DNA of 13,775 nucleotides from Nitrospinales bacterium (GTDB lineage Bacteria; Nitrospinota_A; UBA7883; JACRGQ01). The notes below the pieces were generated by a model. The model did no database searches. It had not been told where the DNA came from and worked only from the letters and a program-made list of their open reading frames with translations. Location of the stretch: the NCBI GenBank assembly GCA_023248615.1, contig JAHFEI010000022.1, positions 1 through 13,775 on the forward strand, read 5' to 3'. Numbering within the stretch: the first letter of the stretch is position 1; each line of letters opens with the position of its first letter. The translations under genes were made by a program, and so were the position numbers. Shown here piece after piece: positions 1 through 6,835 of this stretch.

Positions 1-288
1 ACCGAAAAAATCCGGGAACTGTCGAAAAAAACATTCCGCGCGCTGGATTGCGCCGGGTGCGGCAGGGTAGATTTCCTCCTGTCCGCAGATGGCAACCTGT
101 TCATCACCGAATTGAACTCCGTTCCCGGCTCGCTTTCGTTTTACCTGTGGGAGCAAAGCGGCTATTCCTTCCCGGCACTTACGGACAAGCTTATCGAGTA
201 CGCCATTGCCGCGCATCGGCGCAGGAAAATGTTGCGGCGCACATCCGGCTTCGGCGCTGTGCAAGGCTACCTCTCCCAAAAAGAGTAG
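1..288 (+). CDS. ddl: D-alanine--D-alanine ligase, C-terminal fragment (5' end outside window)
   Basis: The reading frame is open from the first base and gives 95 residues before TAG. It matches the C-terminal end of the ATP-grasp domain of D-Ala-D-Ala ligase, the cytoplasmic enzyme that joins two D-alanines for peptidoglycan precursors. Visible are GRVDF around residues 21-25 and ELNSVPGSLSFYLW around 37-50. The residues D24, E37 and N39 have the same spacing as the magnesium-binding Asp, Glu and Asn of E. coli DdlB (D257, E270, N272). The 'PGSLSFYLWE' ending is of the kind seen in several ligases of this family. It is followed by crcB after only 9 bases, so the two are probably co-transcribed. 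A related ATP-grasp ligase with another substrate cannot be excluded because the N-terminal substrate-binding part is missing. Confidence 0.85.
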   Translation, partial: TEKIRELSKKTFRALDCAGCGRVDFLLSADGNLFITELNSVPGSLSFYLWEQSGYSFPALTDKLIEYAIAAHRRRKMLRRTSGFGAVQGYLSQKE

Positions 289-297
289 GAAGGGAAT

Positions 298-681
298 ATG
301 AAACTGTTGATAATCGCGCTTGGCGGGGCGATAGGTAGTGTGGCCCGCTACCTAGCATCCGGCTTTACTTACCGCTTCGCTGGCTCCATCTTCCCGTGGG
401 GTACCATGGCGGTAAACCTCTCCGGCTCGTTTGCCATCGGTTTTTTGTGGGAGATATTCGACAGGAGCGCCGCCTCGCCCAACGCGCGGCTTTTGGTGTT
501 CGTCGGCTTTTTGGGCGGGTTCACCACGTTTTCCAGTTACAGCCTGGAAACTTTCAACCTCATGCGCGATGGGGAATACAGGCTGGCGTTGTACAATGTG
601 GCTGTAAGCAACCTGCTCGGCGTAGCGCTGGTCTTTGCGGGGTTCGTGGTGGCAAGGTACCTTACGGGACTTTTTAGATAG
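298..681 (+). CDS. crcB: CrcB/Fluc fluoride channel
   Basis: A 127-residue, four-helix inner-membrane protein of normal length for the Fluc family, which exports fluoride as an antiparallel dimer. The family motifs are all present: GGAIGSVARY (residues 9-18), GTMAVNLSGSFAIG (35-48, with the conserved Asn at 40) and GFLGGFTTFSSYS (70-82). The second aromatic of the 'Phe box' is Tyr (Y81) rather than the Phe found in the best-studied members; F78 is kept. A Shine-Dalgarno-like AGGAAGGGA precedes the ATG. The gene sits between the ligase and a DUF190 gene, a common partner of crcB. A single crcB-type gene is expected to form a homodimer. No fluoride riboswitch fits in the 9-base gap upstream. 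Confidence 0.95.
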   Translation: MKLLIIALGGAIGSVARYLASGFTYRFAGSIFPWGTMAVNLSGSFAIGFLWEIFDRSAASPNARLLVFVGFLGGFTTFSSYSLETFNLMRDGEYRLALYNVAVSNLLGVALVFAGFVVARYLTGLFR

Positions 682-692
682 GAGATTTTTTT

Positions 693-1031
693 ATGAAACT
701 CCCGGATAAAGGATTTCTTCTGCGCGTTTTTATCGGCGAATCGGATACGCGTAACGGCAAGGCGCTGTACGAAGAGATAGTGCTGAAGGCGAAAGAACTG
801 GGTCTTGCCGGGGCAACCGTCACGCGCGGCATCATGGGGTTTGGGGCTACAAGCCGGGTGCACACCGCAAAAATATTGCGCCTTAGCGAAGACCTGCCGG
901 TAGTGGTGGAAATAGTGGATACGGAAGAGAACCTGAAAAAAATACAGCCGTTTCTGGACGAGGTGGTAATGGAAGGGCTGATAACGCTGGAAGAAGTCCG
1001 CATCCTAAAGTATCGCCACTCCAAGGAGTAG
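693..1031 (+). CDS. DUF190 family protein
   Basis: A 112-residue soluble protein of the DUF190 family, a small ferredoxin-like-fold family related in shape to PII signal proteins. Typical segments are RVFIGESDT (11-19), the central GLAGATVTRGIMGFG (37-51), and LSEDLPVVVEIVD (64-76). The start follows crcB by 11 bases, with GGAG just after the crcB stop as ribosome binding site, so the two are almost certainly one transcript. DUF190 genes are repeatedly found beside crcB, which points to a role in fluoride resistance or in regulating the channel, but no biochemical activity is established to my knowledge. It has no signal peptide or membrane segment, so it should be cytoplasmic. Confidence 0.9.
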   Translation: MKLPDKGFLLRVFIGESDTRNGKALYEEIVLKAKELGLAGATVTRGIMGFGATSRVHTAKILRLSEDLPVVVEIVDTEENLKKIQPFLDEVVMEGLITLEEVRILKYRHSKE

Positions 1032-1033
1032 CG

Positions 1034-1060
1034 CCAATTCCGGCGTGTTTCGGAATTTGG
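1034..1060 (+). terminator. Hairpin after the crcB-DUF190 genes, possible terminator
   Basis: CCAATTCCG (1034-1042) can pair with CGGAATTTGG (1051-1060) around an 8-base loop, with one bulge. It begins just after the DUF190 stop and is followed by TATTTAG rather than a clean T run, so it is a weak terminator candidate. Confidence 0.35.
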
Positions 1061-1132
1061 TATTTAGTAAATCCGCCTTACTCGGACAGTTTGTCTGCTC
1101 GCACTATCGTATTTGCACCGCCATTGTAAGTT

Positions 1133-1327
1133 TTGGTATACGCGGGTACAATAAAGGTGGATAGATGGTTATATAGTTCGGTAAGTGGGATAATTTACGC
1201 TATTGGTGGAGCCGATGCGCAACATACGCCGGTTACGCTTTCCACTGTGGAAGCATACGACCCCGCAACCAATACTTGGACGACCAAAGCCTCAATGCCC
1301 ACAGTGCCTTCCATACCGCCGTTTTAA
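1133..1327 (+). pseudogene. Kelch-repeat gene remnant
   Basis: The frame from a TTG at 1133 encodes a clear single Kelch motif: IIYAIGG followed, after a short spacer, by TVEAYDPATNTWTTKASMPT. Kelch repeats form beta-propeller blades and always occur as several tandem copies, so one blade of about 60 residues cannot be a complete protein. The frame ends soon after MPT, whereas the adjacent frame continues with S-A-F-H-T-A-V-L (from 1303), the sequence expected next in a Kelch repeat. That suggests a small deletion that shifted the frame near 1301-1305. The Kelch similarity stops at about 1330, only a few bases from the 3' end of the opposite-strand dehydrogenase gene. No convincing start, ribosome binding site or further repeats are seen between 1061 and 1132. 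The stretch is more AT-rich than its neighbours. Confidence 0.65.
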
Positions 1328-1338
1328 TGCACACGCTA

Positions 1339-2124
1339 TTAGGCTTTTGGCTCAACCATGAGGGCCACAACTTTTGCGCCGAGGTTTGTCAGCCATTGGC
1401 GTGGCAAAAGCCTATTGAGTACCGGGATGAGATTGTTGCCCAAGCCGGGGATGACAGACGATTTTTTGCCCAGCGATTTAAGCGCCAGCTCCACAACGCC
1501 TACTGGCTCCACCCCGCCGCTTTTTATTCCGGCCACTTTGGAAAATTCCGTGCGTGTGCCGCCGGGACACAGCGCCAAAACATCCACCCCTTTTCCCTTA
1601 AGCTCGAACGAAAGCCCATCGGAAAAAGACAGAAGGTACGCTTTGGATGCGGCGTAGTTCGACCAAAACGACATCGGCATATATGCGGCCACAGAGGAGA
1701 CGTTGATAATCCCGCCCTTCCCCCGCTTGGCCATTTTGTTGCCAAATATATGGGAAAGCACAATCGGCGCACGGCAGTTGACGTTTAGGAGCGATAGCTC
1801 CTCATCAAGAGTATGCCCAAAAAAATCGCCGGTAAGGGCGAAGCCGGCATTGTTTACCAGCAGGCCTACTTCAAGCGTGTCGGTGACGGCAGTTATTTGT
1901 TTCATAAAATCGGATTGCGAGACATCTACGGAGATTATTTTTATCTTGATGTTATGTTTGCCCCCCAAATCGGCGGCGAGTTTTTTGAGGTTCTCTTCCC
2001 TGCGCGCAACGAGCGCCAGATTCATTTTCAGCGCGGCCAATTGTCGGCAGAACTCCTCCCCTATGCCGGATGAAGCGCCCGTAACAACGGCCCACGGCCC
2101 GTATTTTTTTATAAAATCGCCCAT
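1339..2124 (-). CDS. Short-chain dehydrogenase/reductase (SDR family)
   Basis: A 261-residue classical SDR, predicted to be a cytoplasmic NAD(P)-dependent oxidoreductase. The nucleotide-binding TGASSGIG lies at residues 15-22, with ARRE (40-43) after the second strand, NNAG at 91-94, the catalytic Ser in NVSS (141-144), and the YxxxK pair Y157/K161. The basic residues R41 and R42 after the second strand favour NADP(H), by family rule. The substrate cannot be told from sequence. An upstream in-frame ATG at 2166 exists, but the start at 2124 is preferred: GGAGGT stands 9 bases before it and the protein then begins just before the first beta strand, as usual. The gene is alone on this strand, with the plus-strand gene at 2367 divergent from it. 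Confidence 0.93.
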   Translation of the reverse strand: MGDFIKKYGPWAVVTGASSGIGEEFCRQLAALKMNLALVARREENLKKLAADLGGKHNIKIKIISVDVSQSDFMKQITAVTDTLEVGLLVNNAGFALTGDFFGHTLDEELSLLNVNCRAPIVLSHIFGNKMAKRGKGGIINVSSVAAYMPMSFWSNYAASKAYLLSFSDGLSFELKGKGVDVLALCPGGTRTEFSKVAGIKSGGVEPVGVVELALKSLGKKSSVIPGLGNNLIPVLNRLLPRQWLTNLGAKVVALMVEPKA

Positions 2125-2366
2125 CAGGAACGTACCTCCAGTATCTATGCTTGTTTGTGTATCCAATCGCCATTAAACCACAGGGCAACACCGGCATGTG
2201 GCATTTGTTTGCCTGCGCGAAATTTTCGCCGCTCCCCCGCTCATGGTCGCTCCCTTCCTTCTCATCGCCAAAGGAATTTTTTGTGGCATAATGCTGAGAA
2301 TGGAATTGGTGGGGTTTGTTTCCTTGCCCGGTTTTTTTAAAAATATTTTCTCAAGGAGGCGGCCCG
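2125..2366. other. Divergent intergenic region
   Basis: This 242-base region separates the minus-strand SDR from the plus-strand small secreted protein and should hold promoters for both. The best -10 candidate on + is CATAAT at 2287-2292, but no good -35 lies 17 bases upstream, so I do not call a promoter. The open frames crossing it look like chance frames. Confidence 0.4.
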
Positions 2367-2777
2367 ATGCGCAGGACAATTTTTACTGCCGGGATTTTTC
2401 TCGTTTTGTCCGTTACGGTATCCCACGCGCAGGAGAAGGACAGGTTGTACGACCTAACCACGACAAGCGGCGGGAAAGAGTTTAACTGCATGTTCGCCAT
2501 CAGCCCGACGAAAAAAACGGCAGAGATACAATCCCTGGAGTGGAAAGGCCAGCAGGCATGCCAAGAGGCGGCCTTGTACGACCAGAAAACCAAAAAATTC
2601 CATATCCAGGCGCAGGACGTATCCTTTAGCCACAGCGACAAGAAGATGGCACCCCCGAGACAGCGTGACATTGCGCCCCAAAATTATAAAATTTGTTTGG
2701 ATGCGTTCATGAAAAGCAACGCCGCAGATGATTTCAAAAAGGAGTTTGAAGTATTTAAATCGGCAGTATTTAAATGA
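2367..2777 (+). CDS. Small secreted protein of unknown function
   Basis: A 136-residue protein with a good Sec signal peptide: MRR, a hydrophobic stretch to about residue 18, and a likely cut after S-H-A (19-21) before Q22. The mature part, about 115 residues, is hydrophilic, rich in lysine and contains three cysteines (41, 65, 110), so one disulfide in the periplasm is possible. I do not recognise a family. The start at 2367 is chosen over a possible upstream start at 2316 because AAGGAGG stands 7 bases before it and the signal peptide begins there. It is monocistronic, followed by a hairpin and then a convergent amylase gene. Confidence 0.8.
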   Translation: MRRTIFTAGIFLVLSVTVSHAQEKDRLYDLTTTSGGKEFNCMFAISPTKKTAEIQSLEWKGQQACQEAALYDQKTKKFHIQAQDVSFSHSDKKMAPPRQRDIAPQNYKICLDAFMKSNAADDFKKEFEVFKSAVFK

Positions 2778-2782
2778 GCCGA

Positions 2783-2802
2783 TAGCCCCGACATCCGGGC
2801 TA
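2783..2802. terminator. Hairpin between convergent genes, likely bidirectional terminator
   Basis: TAGCCC (2783-2788) pairs with GGGCTA (2797-2802) around an 8-base loop. It starts 5 bases after the stop of the small secreted protein and lies before the convergent amylase stop. An AT-rich tail with a tandem CCGTAATT repeat follows at about 2805-2820. There is no long T run, so strength is uncertain. Confidence 0.5.
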
Positions 2803-2826
2803 CACCGTAATTCCGTAATTATTAAA

Positions 2827-4071
2827 TTATTCTTTAATCCAGACGGTCCATTCCCCATCGCGCTTTGCCGCGACCGTCCAGCCCGCGCCGGGGCCGGGAT
2901 ACCTGCTATCGATGCTGATGGTAATGGATGGCTCCCCCTCCAGGTTTTTTACCTGCGCAACAAAGCCTACGGTATCCTGCGGAGCCAAGTCTATCCACTC
3001 CGAGGATGCCGCGACACCGGCCATTTTCCGCGCACGGATGAGCGCCTTGAATTCTTCCTTAAAGCCCCAATCGAAACAATCGGGCCAGTAGACGCATGGG
3101 GTTCCCGGCATTGTAAGGACGAACGCATAGGCCCGCGATTTGAAATTTATGGGACAGGGCCAGCACTGTTGCCCCCAGCCGTTGGCGGGCGATTGCGGCG
3201 ATGGCCCCATATCGTGGTTATCGACAAAAGTGACGGCGATGGAGCGGTCTTCTTCTTTTGCGAAAGTGTTCAACCCTTTTTTTAAATTTGCCGCCACACC
3301 TGTCTGTATGCCCGCTTTCAGGCAGGTATCGAAAACGGCGCTTCCGCTATCCCGCGCCCAGCCTAACAAACGGTCTGACTCAACGGGGCCGTAAATTTTC
3401 ACCATGGGGTCGTTTGTAAGCGTGGAGGAGCACTGCCAGTATTCTCCAACGGAAAAATACTCTTCCCGTTTCGTGTTCTTAATCCATTTCACCACGTCTC
3501 CGACTGCATACCCCCAAACGAAGTCCCATCGCCAGCCATCGACTCCGCATTCGTCCATAAGTTCTTCCATGGCTTGGACAATGCGCCCGGAGACCTCCTG
3601 GTTCGAGAGGTTCAAATCGTTTTCCCCGCCCATAAACGTGCCGCCGGTATCCCGCCCCGTGATCGCCCAAGCGGAGCCGGGGTAGGGCCAAATATCTTTT
3701 TTCATCCTGGTGCTGTCCCTGTGGTTCGTCACAAGGTCGATGATGACTTTTATGCCGTGCGCATGAAGCCCCGCTATGAGCGCCTGCAACTCTTTTTTCG
3801 TCCCGTATCGGGAATCAAGATCGAAATCGTGCCAATAGTAGCCTTCTCCGCCGCCATGCTTCCCGGCGTTTTCCCAGTTGGAATCATCTCTCCACGGAGG
3901 CGGAAGATACACCATCGTAAACCCCAACCCGGCAATCTCTTCTGTCATGTCGGTAAGAATGCGGTACCAGCTTTTATCGGAGCCATCGATTGTCCCGGTT
4001 CCCCTCGTCTTCACAAGGTTCCAGTGGAACGCCTGAAGGATAATATCCTTCCCGTTCCCCCTACAGGCCAT
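2827..4071 (-). CDS. GH13 alpha-amylase, maltotetraose-forming type, without signal peptide
   Basis: A 414-residue (beta/alpha)8 alpha-amylase. The four GH13 regions are intact: DLVTNHR (112-118), GWRWDFVWGYA (179-189; nucleophile D183), FSVGEYW (206-212; acid/base E210) and TFVDNHD (281-287; D287). From memory the protein closely follows the Pseudomonas maltotetraose-forming exo-amylase: ILQAFHWN, PPPWRDDSNW, GGGEGYYWHDF, FMGGENDLN and MPGTPCVYW all have counterparts there. The exact product length cannot be proved. Those enzymes are normally secreted and carry a starch-binding domain. This one starts at MACRGNGKDI directly before the first strand and ends with a short C-terminal beta domain, so neither a signal peptide nor a starch-binding domain is present. 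AGGAG stands 6 bases before the ATG, and an in-frame stop lies upstream with no other start between. A cytoplasmic role on glycogen or imported dextrins is inferred. Confidence 0.92.
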   Translation of the reverse strand: MACRGNGKDIILQAFHWNLVKTRGTGTIDGSDKSWYRILTDMTEEIAGLGFTMVYLPPPWRDDSNWENAGKHGGGEGYYWHDFDLDSRYGTKKELQALIAGLHAHGIKVIIDLVTNHRDSTRMKKDIWPYPGSAWAITGRDTGGTFMGGENDLNLSNQEVSGRIVQAMEELMDECGVDGWRWDFVWGYAVGDVVKWIKNTKREEYFSVGEYWQCSSTLTNDPMVKIYGPVESDRLLGWARDSGSAVFDTCLKAGIQTGVAANLKKGLNTFAKEEDRSIAVTFVDNHDMGPSPQSPANGWGQQCWPCPINFKSRAYAFVLTMPGTPCVYWPDCFDWGFKEEFKALIRARKMAGVAASSEWIDLAPQDTVGFVAQVKNLEGEPSITISIDSRYPGPGAGWTVAAKRDGEWTVWIKE

Positions 4072-4103
4072 AACGCACTCCTGTTGTAAGGCGGGAAAAC
4101 ATC

Positions 4104-4131
4104 ATGGCCTCGAAATATTTGCCAAGGCCAT
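4104..4131 (-). terminator. Hairpin between the Tim44-like gene and the amylase gene
   Basis: ATGGCCT (4104-4110) and AGGCCAT (4125-4131) form a perfect 7-base stem over a 14-base loop, beginning at the Tim44-like gene's stop codon. In the minus direction the stem is followed by GATGTTTTCCC, so it may end or weaken transcription before the amylase gene, whose start is about 33 bases further. Confidence 0.4.
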
Positions 4132-5096
4132 TAACCGCCAATCTGGTTAATAGCGGACAGTTGCCATGGGTTGTTGCCAACCTTTCTGGTGAAAGTCCAA
4201 TTCTCTTCAAATTTCACGGGGTCGGTTTTGCTCCCTGCCGCAACCGCCCCGGTGGCATCGTCCGTCGTGTAGTCGAGAAGGTTTGCCGTGAAACAGGCCG
4301 TTATAAAATCTTCTCCCGCCTCCTGCCAGGCTTCGGTTATCTCCACCTTCCTCACCGCAACGTTTTCGAGATGGTTTGTTTTCTTGTCCCGTAGCGCGTC
4401 ATTCACGTCATCCTGCATTATTTTCTTCATTTTTTCGACCATAAGCGCGCTTACCGGCGCAAGGTTCCTGTTCATCCATGAGCTTTGGATTTTAAAGAAA
4501 ATATCGGTTATATTTTCCTTGAACCGGTCTTCATCAAAAGAGGTATCCATCCGCCGAATCCAGGAAAGTCCCTGGGTAATCTCGTCTTCCACGGGCGGCA
4601 GGTAGGATTCCTGCCGGTATTCCGTCTGCGGAGCGGAGGTGTATACCGATTCAGTAGGTGCCCCACGGTTGCTAAAAAACATTTTATAAATTAAGTAGCC
4701 AATTCCGGCGAGAAGGATAATCTCGAAAATGCCGATGCCACTACCGCCAAAACCGCCGCCCATCCCGCCGCCCATTCCCCTGAAAAGCATTCCTCCCAGC
4801 ATCCCACCGGCTATCCCGCCTAACAATCCTCCGCCAAAACTGCGCATAAAACCTCCTGCCGGTTGCGGCGCTGGCTGTTGCATAGGTTGCTGCGGTGAGA
4901 CTGGCTGTGCCTGGCGGGTTGGGCTTGATTGCTGCTGGGGCGCCCTTGGTGGAGGCGGTGAATAACTTCTGGAACCCCTGCCGCCAAATGAGCGGCCTCC
5001 GCCTGCCCTTGCGCTGGCATCGGACACAAGCAACACGGTAGCAACAATTATCGATATTGAAAATACCGCGAATAACCTAACTGTCATATTGCCCAT
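4131..5096 (-). CDS. Tim44-like domain membrane protein
   Basis: A 321-residue protein with an N-terminal signal peptide or membrane anchor (residues 5-25, then D-A-S-A-R-A), a Gly/Ser/Pro/Gln-rich linker of about 60 residues, a very Gly/Met-rich stretch near 85-120 and a second hydrophobic helix, IFEIILLAGIGYLIYKMFF (about 123-141). The C-terminal half (about 170-318) has the pattern of the bacterial Tim44/MRPL45-type domain: LSWIRRMDTSFDEDRFKENI, FFKIQSSWMNRNLAPVSALM, and VRKVEITEAWQEAGEDFITACF. Mitochondrial Tim44 domains bind membrane lipid and import proteins. The role of bacterial secreted or membrane homologues is not settled. AGGA stands 5 bases before the ATG at 5096. A second start four codons in is possible but lies less well to the ribosome site. 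Confidence 0.88.
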   Translation of the reverse strand: MGNMTVRLFAVFSISIIVATVLLVSDASARAGGGRSFGGRGSRSYSPPPPRAPQQQSSPTRQAQPVSPQQPMQQPAPQPAGGFMRSFGGGLLGGIAGGMLGGMLFRGMGGGMGGGFGGSGIGIFEIILLAGIGYLIYKMFFSNRGAPTESVYTSAPQTEYRQESYLPPVEDEITQGLSWIRRMDTSFDEDRFKENITDIFFKIQSSWMNRNLAPVSALMVEKMKKIMQDDVNDALRDKKTNHLENVAVRKVEITEAWQEAGEDFITACFTANLLDYTTDDATGAVAAGSKTDPVKFEENWTFTRKVGNNPWQLSAINQIGG

Positions 5097-5239
5097 AGCT
5101 TTCCTAATCTTTTAAAACAAATAATCCGACATTTTCCAAATACACCCCCGCCATCCTACCATCCTTTAGCCGCCCGTGCCGAAGATGGCAGATAAGCCCG
5201 ACCTGGAAATTATTTTTCTCTTATGGAGTGGAATTATTG

Positions 5240-5295
5240 ACATCTGCATTATTAATGTCGGCCCCAATAATTGGGAACTTAAAAACCGCAGATGT
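5240..5295. repeat. Nested inverted repeats upstream of the Tim44-like gene
   Basis: The 280-base gap between the Tim44-like gene and the terminator of the next gene has no convincing coding frame. It contains ACATCTGC (5240-5247) and its exact complement GCAGATGT (5288-5295), enclosing a perfect palindrome CCCAATAATTGGG (5263-5275). These could be regulator sites for the Tim44-like gene or chance structure. Confidence 0.4.
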
Positions 5296-5309
5296 GAACG
5301 GAGGGACAC

Positions 5310-5343
5310 AACGAAAATAAGGAGCCGGAATTGCCCGGCTCCT
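5310..5343 (-). terminator. Rho-independent terminator of the 277-aa secreted protein gene
   Basis: AGGAGCCGG (5320-5328) pairs perfectly with CCGGCTCCT (5335-5343) over a 6-base loop. Read on the minus strand, the GC-rich stem is followed by TTATTTTCG. It lies about 35 bases after the stop of the minus-strand gene at 5378. Confidence 0.85.
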
Positions 5344-5377
5344 CTTCAACACAAACGCAGTAACGGCCCCTGAAAAC

Positions 5378-6211
5378 TTATTTCCCCGCTTTTGCCGCCA
5401 CGTCCGTGGAGCTTACGGTCAACGCGTCCATCTGGTACCTCATCATCTCCTTGTCGATTTGCTTTGTACCCCCAACCATCATGAACGATTCCTCGGATCG
5501 GTATTGGTCGGCGGTCTTGCCCGTACTTAATACTATCTGTCCGTCTTTATCAATAAGGGCATACACCACGCTGACGATGGCTGTGCCCGAGCCGGAACCG
5601 CCGGTAAACGAGCTGAAGAATTTGCTCGCCCCCTTCGTGCCGTAGCCTAAAGAGTTGGACTGCAACCACACGCCGTCTACCCCCGCGTCCGCGCAGAACT
5701 GCTTGGCGGCATCCACAATGGCTTTTTGGTAATCGGAACATGTCAGGCACAGCACCCATTGGACTTCAACAAACGGCAGGTCGTCGGCCACAGTCCACCT
5801 TTTATACCGTTCCGCGCTCGGGGAACCAGGGATTTTTCCGAAATCATTTTTTATCGTGGCGGCGAATTTGGCTATCGCCTCGTCTTTGCCGAGTTCCTTT
5901 GCCGAAACCACTTGCCATTTCCTCACTCCCGACAGTTGCGTCTTGTATTGGTCAAGGGCATGTTTGGCCACTTCCTTAAAATCAAACCCTTCAGCCAAGG
6001 CCTTGTCGCTACTGGTGGCCTCGGTCTCCTGTCCCACATTTGAGAGCGCTCCCAATCCGTCGCCAGCCGCAACCACGTTGTACACCCCCATGGTTAATAC
6101 TGCGATTTTTACCGGGTCGCTACCCTTGAGCGCGCTTTTGTTTTCAGCGTGCGCACCGGCAACGAAAACGAGCGTAAGAAAAAGAACGATGATGGAAATT
6201 TGTTTAAACAT
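5378..6211 (-). CDS. Secreted protein of unknown function
   Basis: A 277-residue protein with a clear Sec signal peptide (MFKQ, hydrophobic 5-19, likely cut after A-H-A at 20-22). The mature protein starts with ENKSALKGSDPVKIAVLTMGVYNV, a beta strand followed by a small-residue turn, and has a central CLTC pair (C155, C158) plus C173 in QFCADAG. The stretch VVYALIDKDGQIVLST near 215 looks like a beta hairpin as in periplasmic proteins built on a CsgG or nucleotide-like alpha/beta core, but I cannot assign a family. The start at 6211 has GGAGG 4 bases before it and begins the signal peptide. A longer frame from 6322 would bury that peptide and is rejected. It has its own strong terminator. Confidence 0.85.
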   Translation of the reverse strand: MFKQISIIVLFLTLVFVAGAHAENKSALKGSDPVKIAVLTMGVYNVVAAGDGLGALSNVGQETEATSSDKALAEGFDFKEVAKHALDQYKTQLSGVRKWQVVSAKELGKDEAIAKFAATIKNDFGKIPGSPSAERYKRWTVADDLPFVEVQWVLCLTCSDYQKAIVDAAKQFCADAGVDGVWLQSNSLGYGTKGASKFFSSFTGGSGSGTAIVSVVYALIDKDGQIVLSTGKTADQYRSEESFMMVGGTKQIDKEMMRYQMDALTVSSTDVAAKAGK

Positions 6212-6379
6212 GGAGCCTCCATTTTTTCGCCAGCAAGGATAAAATGCCAGCCATGTTAACCTGAGTTGTCGACTCGACCCCTCTTTTAAGCAGGCTAATT
6301 TTACCACGAAAATGAAGCCCACTGGCCATTCCCAATAGTATTCCCTGTGCTTTTTATGAAAAGTTTAATTAATTTACTC

Positions 6380-6400
6380 TTCCCTTCAAAGGGAATTCCC
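6380..6400. repeat. Palindrome between two minus-strand genes
   Basis: TTCCCTT (6380-6386) and AAGGGAA (6389-6395) are separated by two bases, and a further TTCCC follows at 6396-6400, making a second palindrome GGGAATTCCC. It lies downstream of the 132-aa gene and about 170 bases upstream of the 277-aa gene. It could be an operator or a weak hairpin; there is no T run. Confidence 0.4.
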
Positions 6401-6436
6401 GGTGGGATTGGAAATCTAATTTCGCGCTACAGACAT

Positions 6437-6835
6437 TCAGGCGGAGATATCTATGTAGCTTCCCCTGTCCGCTGGGCTACTTTGCTGGGCTTGCTGACCG
6501 CCCGACTTCTGGTAGGAATTCGTTTGCTGCGATTTGCCGCCCCCTTTGTCGCCATTACCGCCGCTACCGTTGTTGCCGCCCCTTTCTTCCCTAGCCTTTG
6601 TTTGGGCAACATTGGGGATGGGAAGCATATTAACAGGATATTGCTGGGATGCGCCGCCCGTTTGGGCCGTTTGCCCCGACTGGGCGGATTTTTTCGCCTC
6701 CGAGGCGGAACCGGAGTCGCCGCCATCCTTATCGCTGGCCTTTTTCGAGTTGGCGTTACTGTTGTTTTTAAGCGCTACCCTAGCGGTAAGCATCTGCTTA
6801 ACAAAGGTATTAGGGGCACCGCCACCTACCCTCAT
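6437..6835 (-). CDS. Low-complexity hydrophilic protein, unrecognised
   Basis: A 132-residue frame whose first 25 residues (MRVGGGAPNTFVKQMLTARV...) look folded or amphipathic, followed by about 95 residues of Ser, Lys, Gly, Gln, Asn and Ala, including GGNNGSGGNGDKGGGK, and a short hydrophobic tail G-S-Y-I-D-I-S-A. Such composition suggests a disordered linker or exported filament-associated protein. No signal peptide is present. I prefer this frame over the hydrophobic plus-strand frame covering the same DNA because its codon use resembles that of the neighbouring genes and it has a sigma-28-like promoter 40 bases upstream. The ribosome site is weak (GGAAAAG). A possible 11-codon leader (6867-6832) overlaps the start as ATGA. 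Confidence 0.6.
   Translation of the reverse strand: MRVGGGAPNTFVKQMLTARVALKNNSNANSKKASDKDGGDSGSASEAKKSAQSGQTAQTGGASQQYPVNMLPIPNVAQTKAREERGGNNGSGGNGDKGGGKSQQTNSYQKSGGQQAQQSSPADRGSYIDISA

Noticed and set aside
289..297. Fluoride riboswitch before crcB
   Set aside because: Only 9 bases separate the genes, too few for any riboswitch, and the ligase coding sequence has no such fold that I can see.
2125..2166. Longer start for the SDR gene at 2166
   Set aside because: The extra 14 residues precede the first beta strand without similarity, and the ribosome site GGAGGT lies between the two starts, in front of 2124.
5176..5373. Plus-strand 65-residue frame in the gap before the Tim44-like gene
   Set aside because: It runs through the strong terminator of the opposite-strand gene, lacks a ribosome site, and has no recognisable motif.
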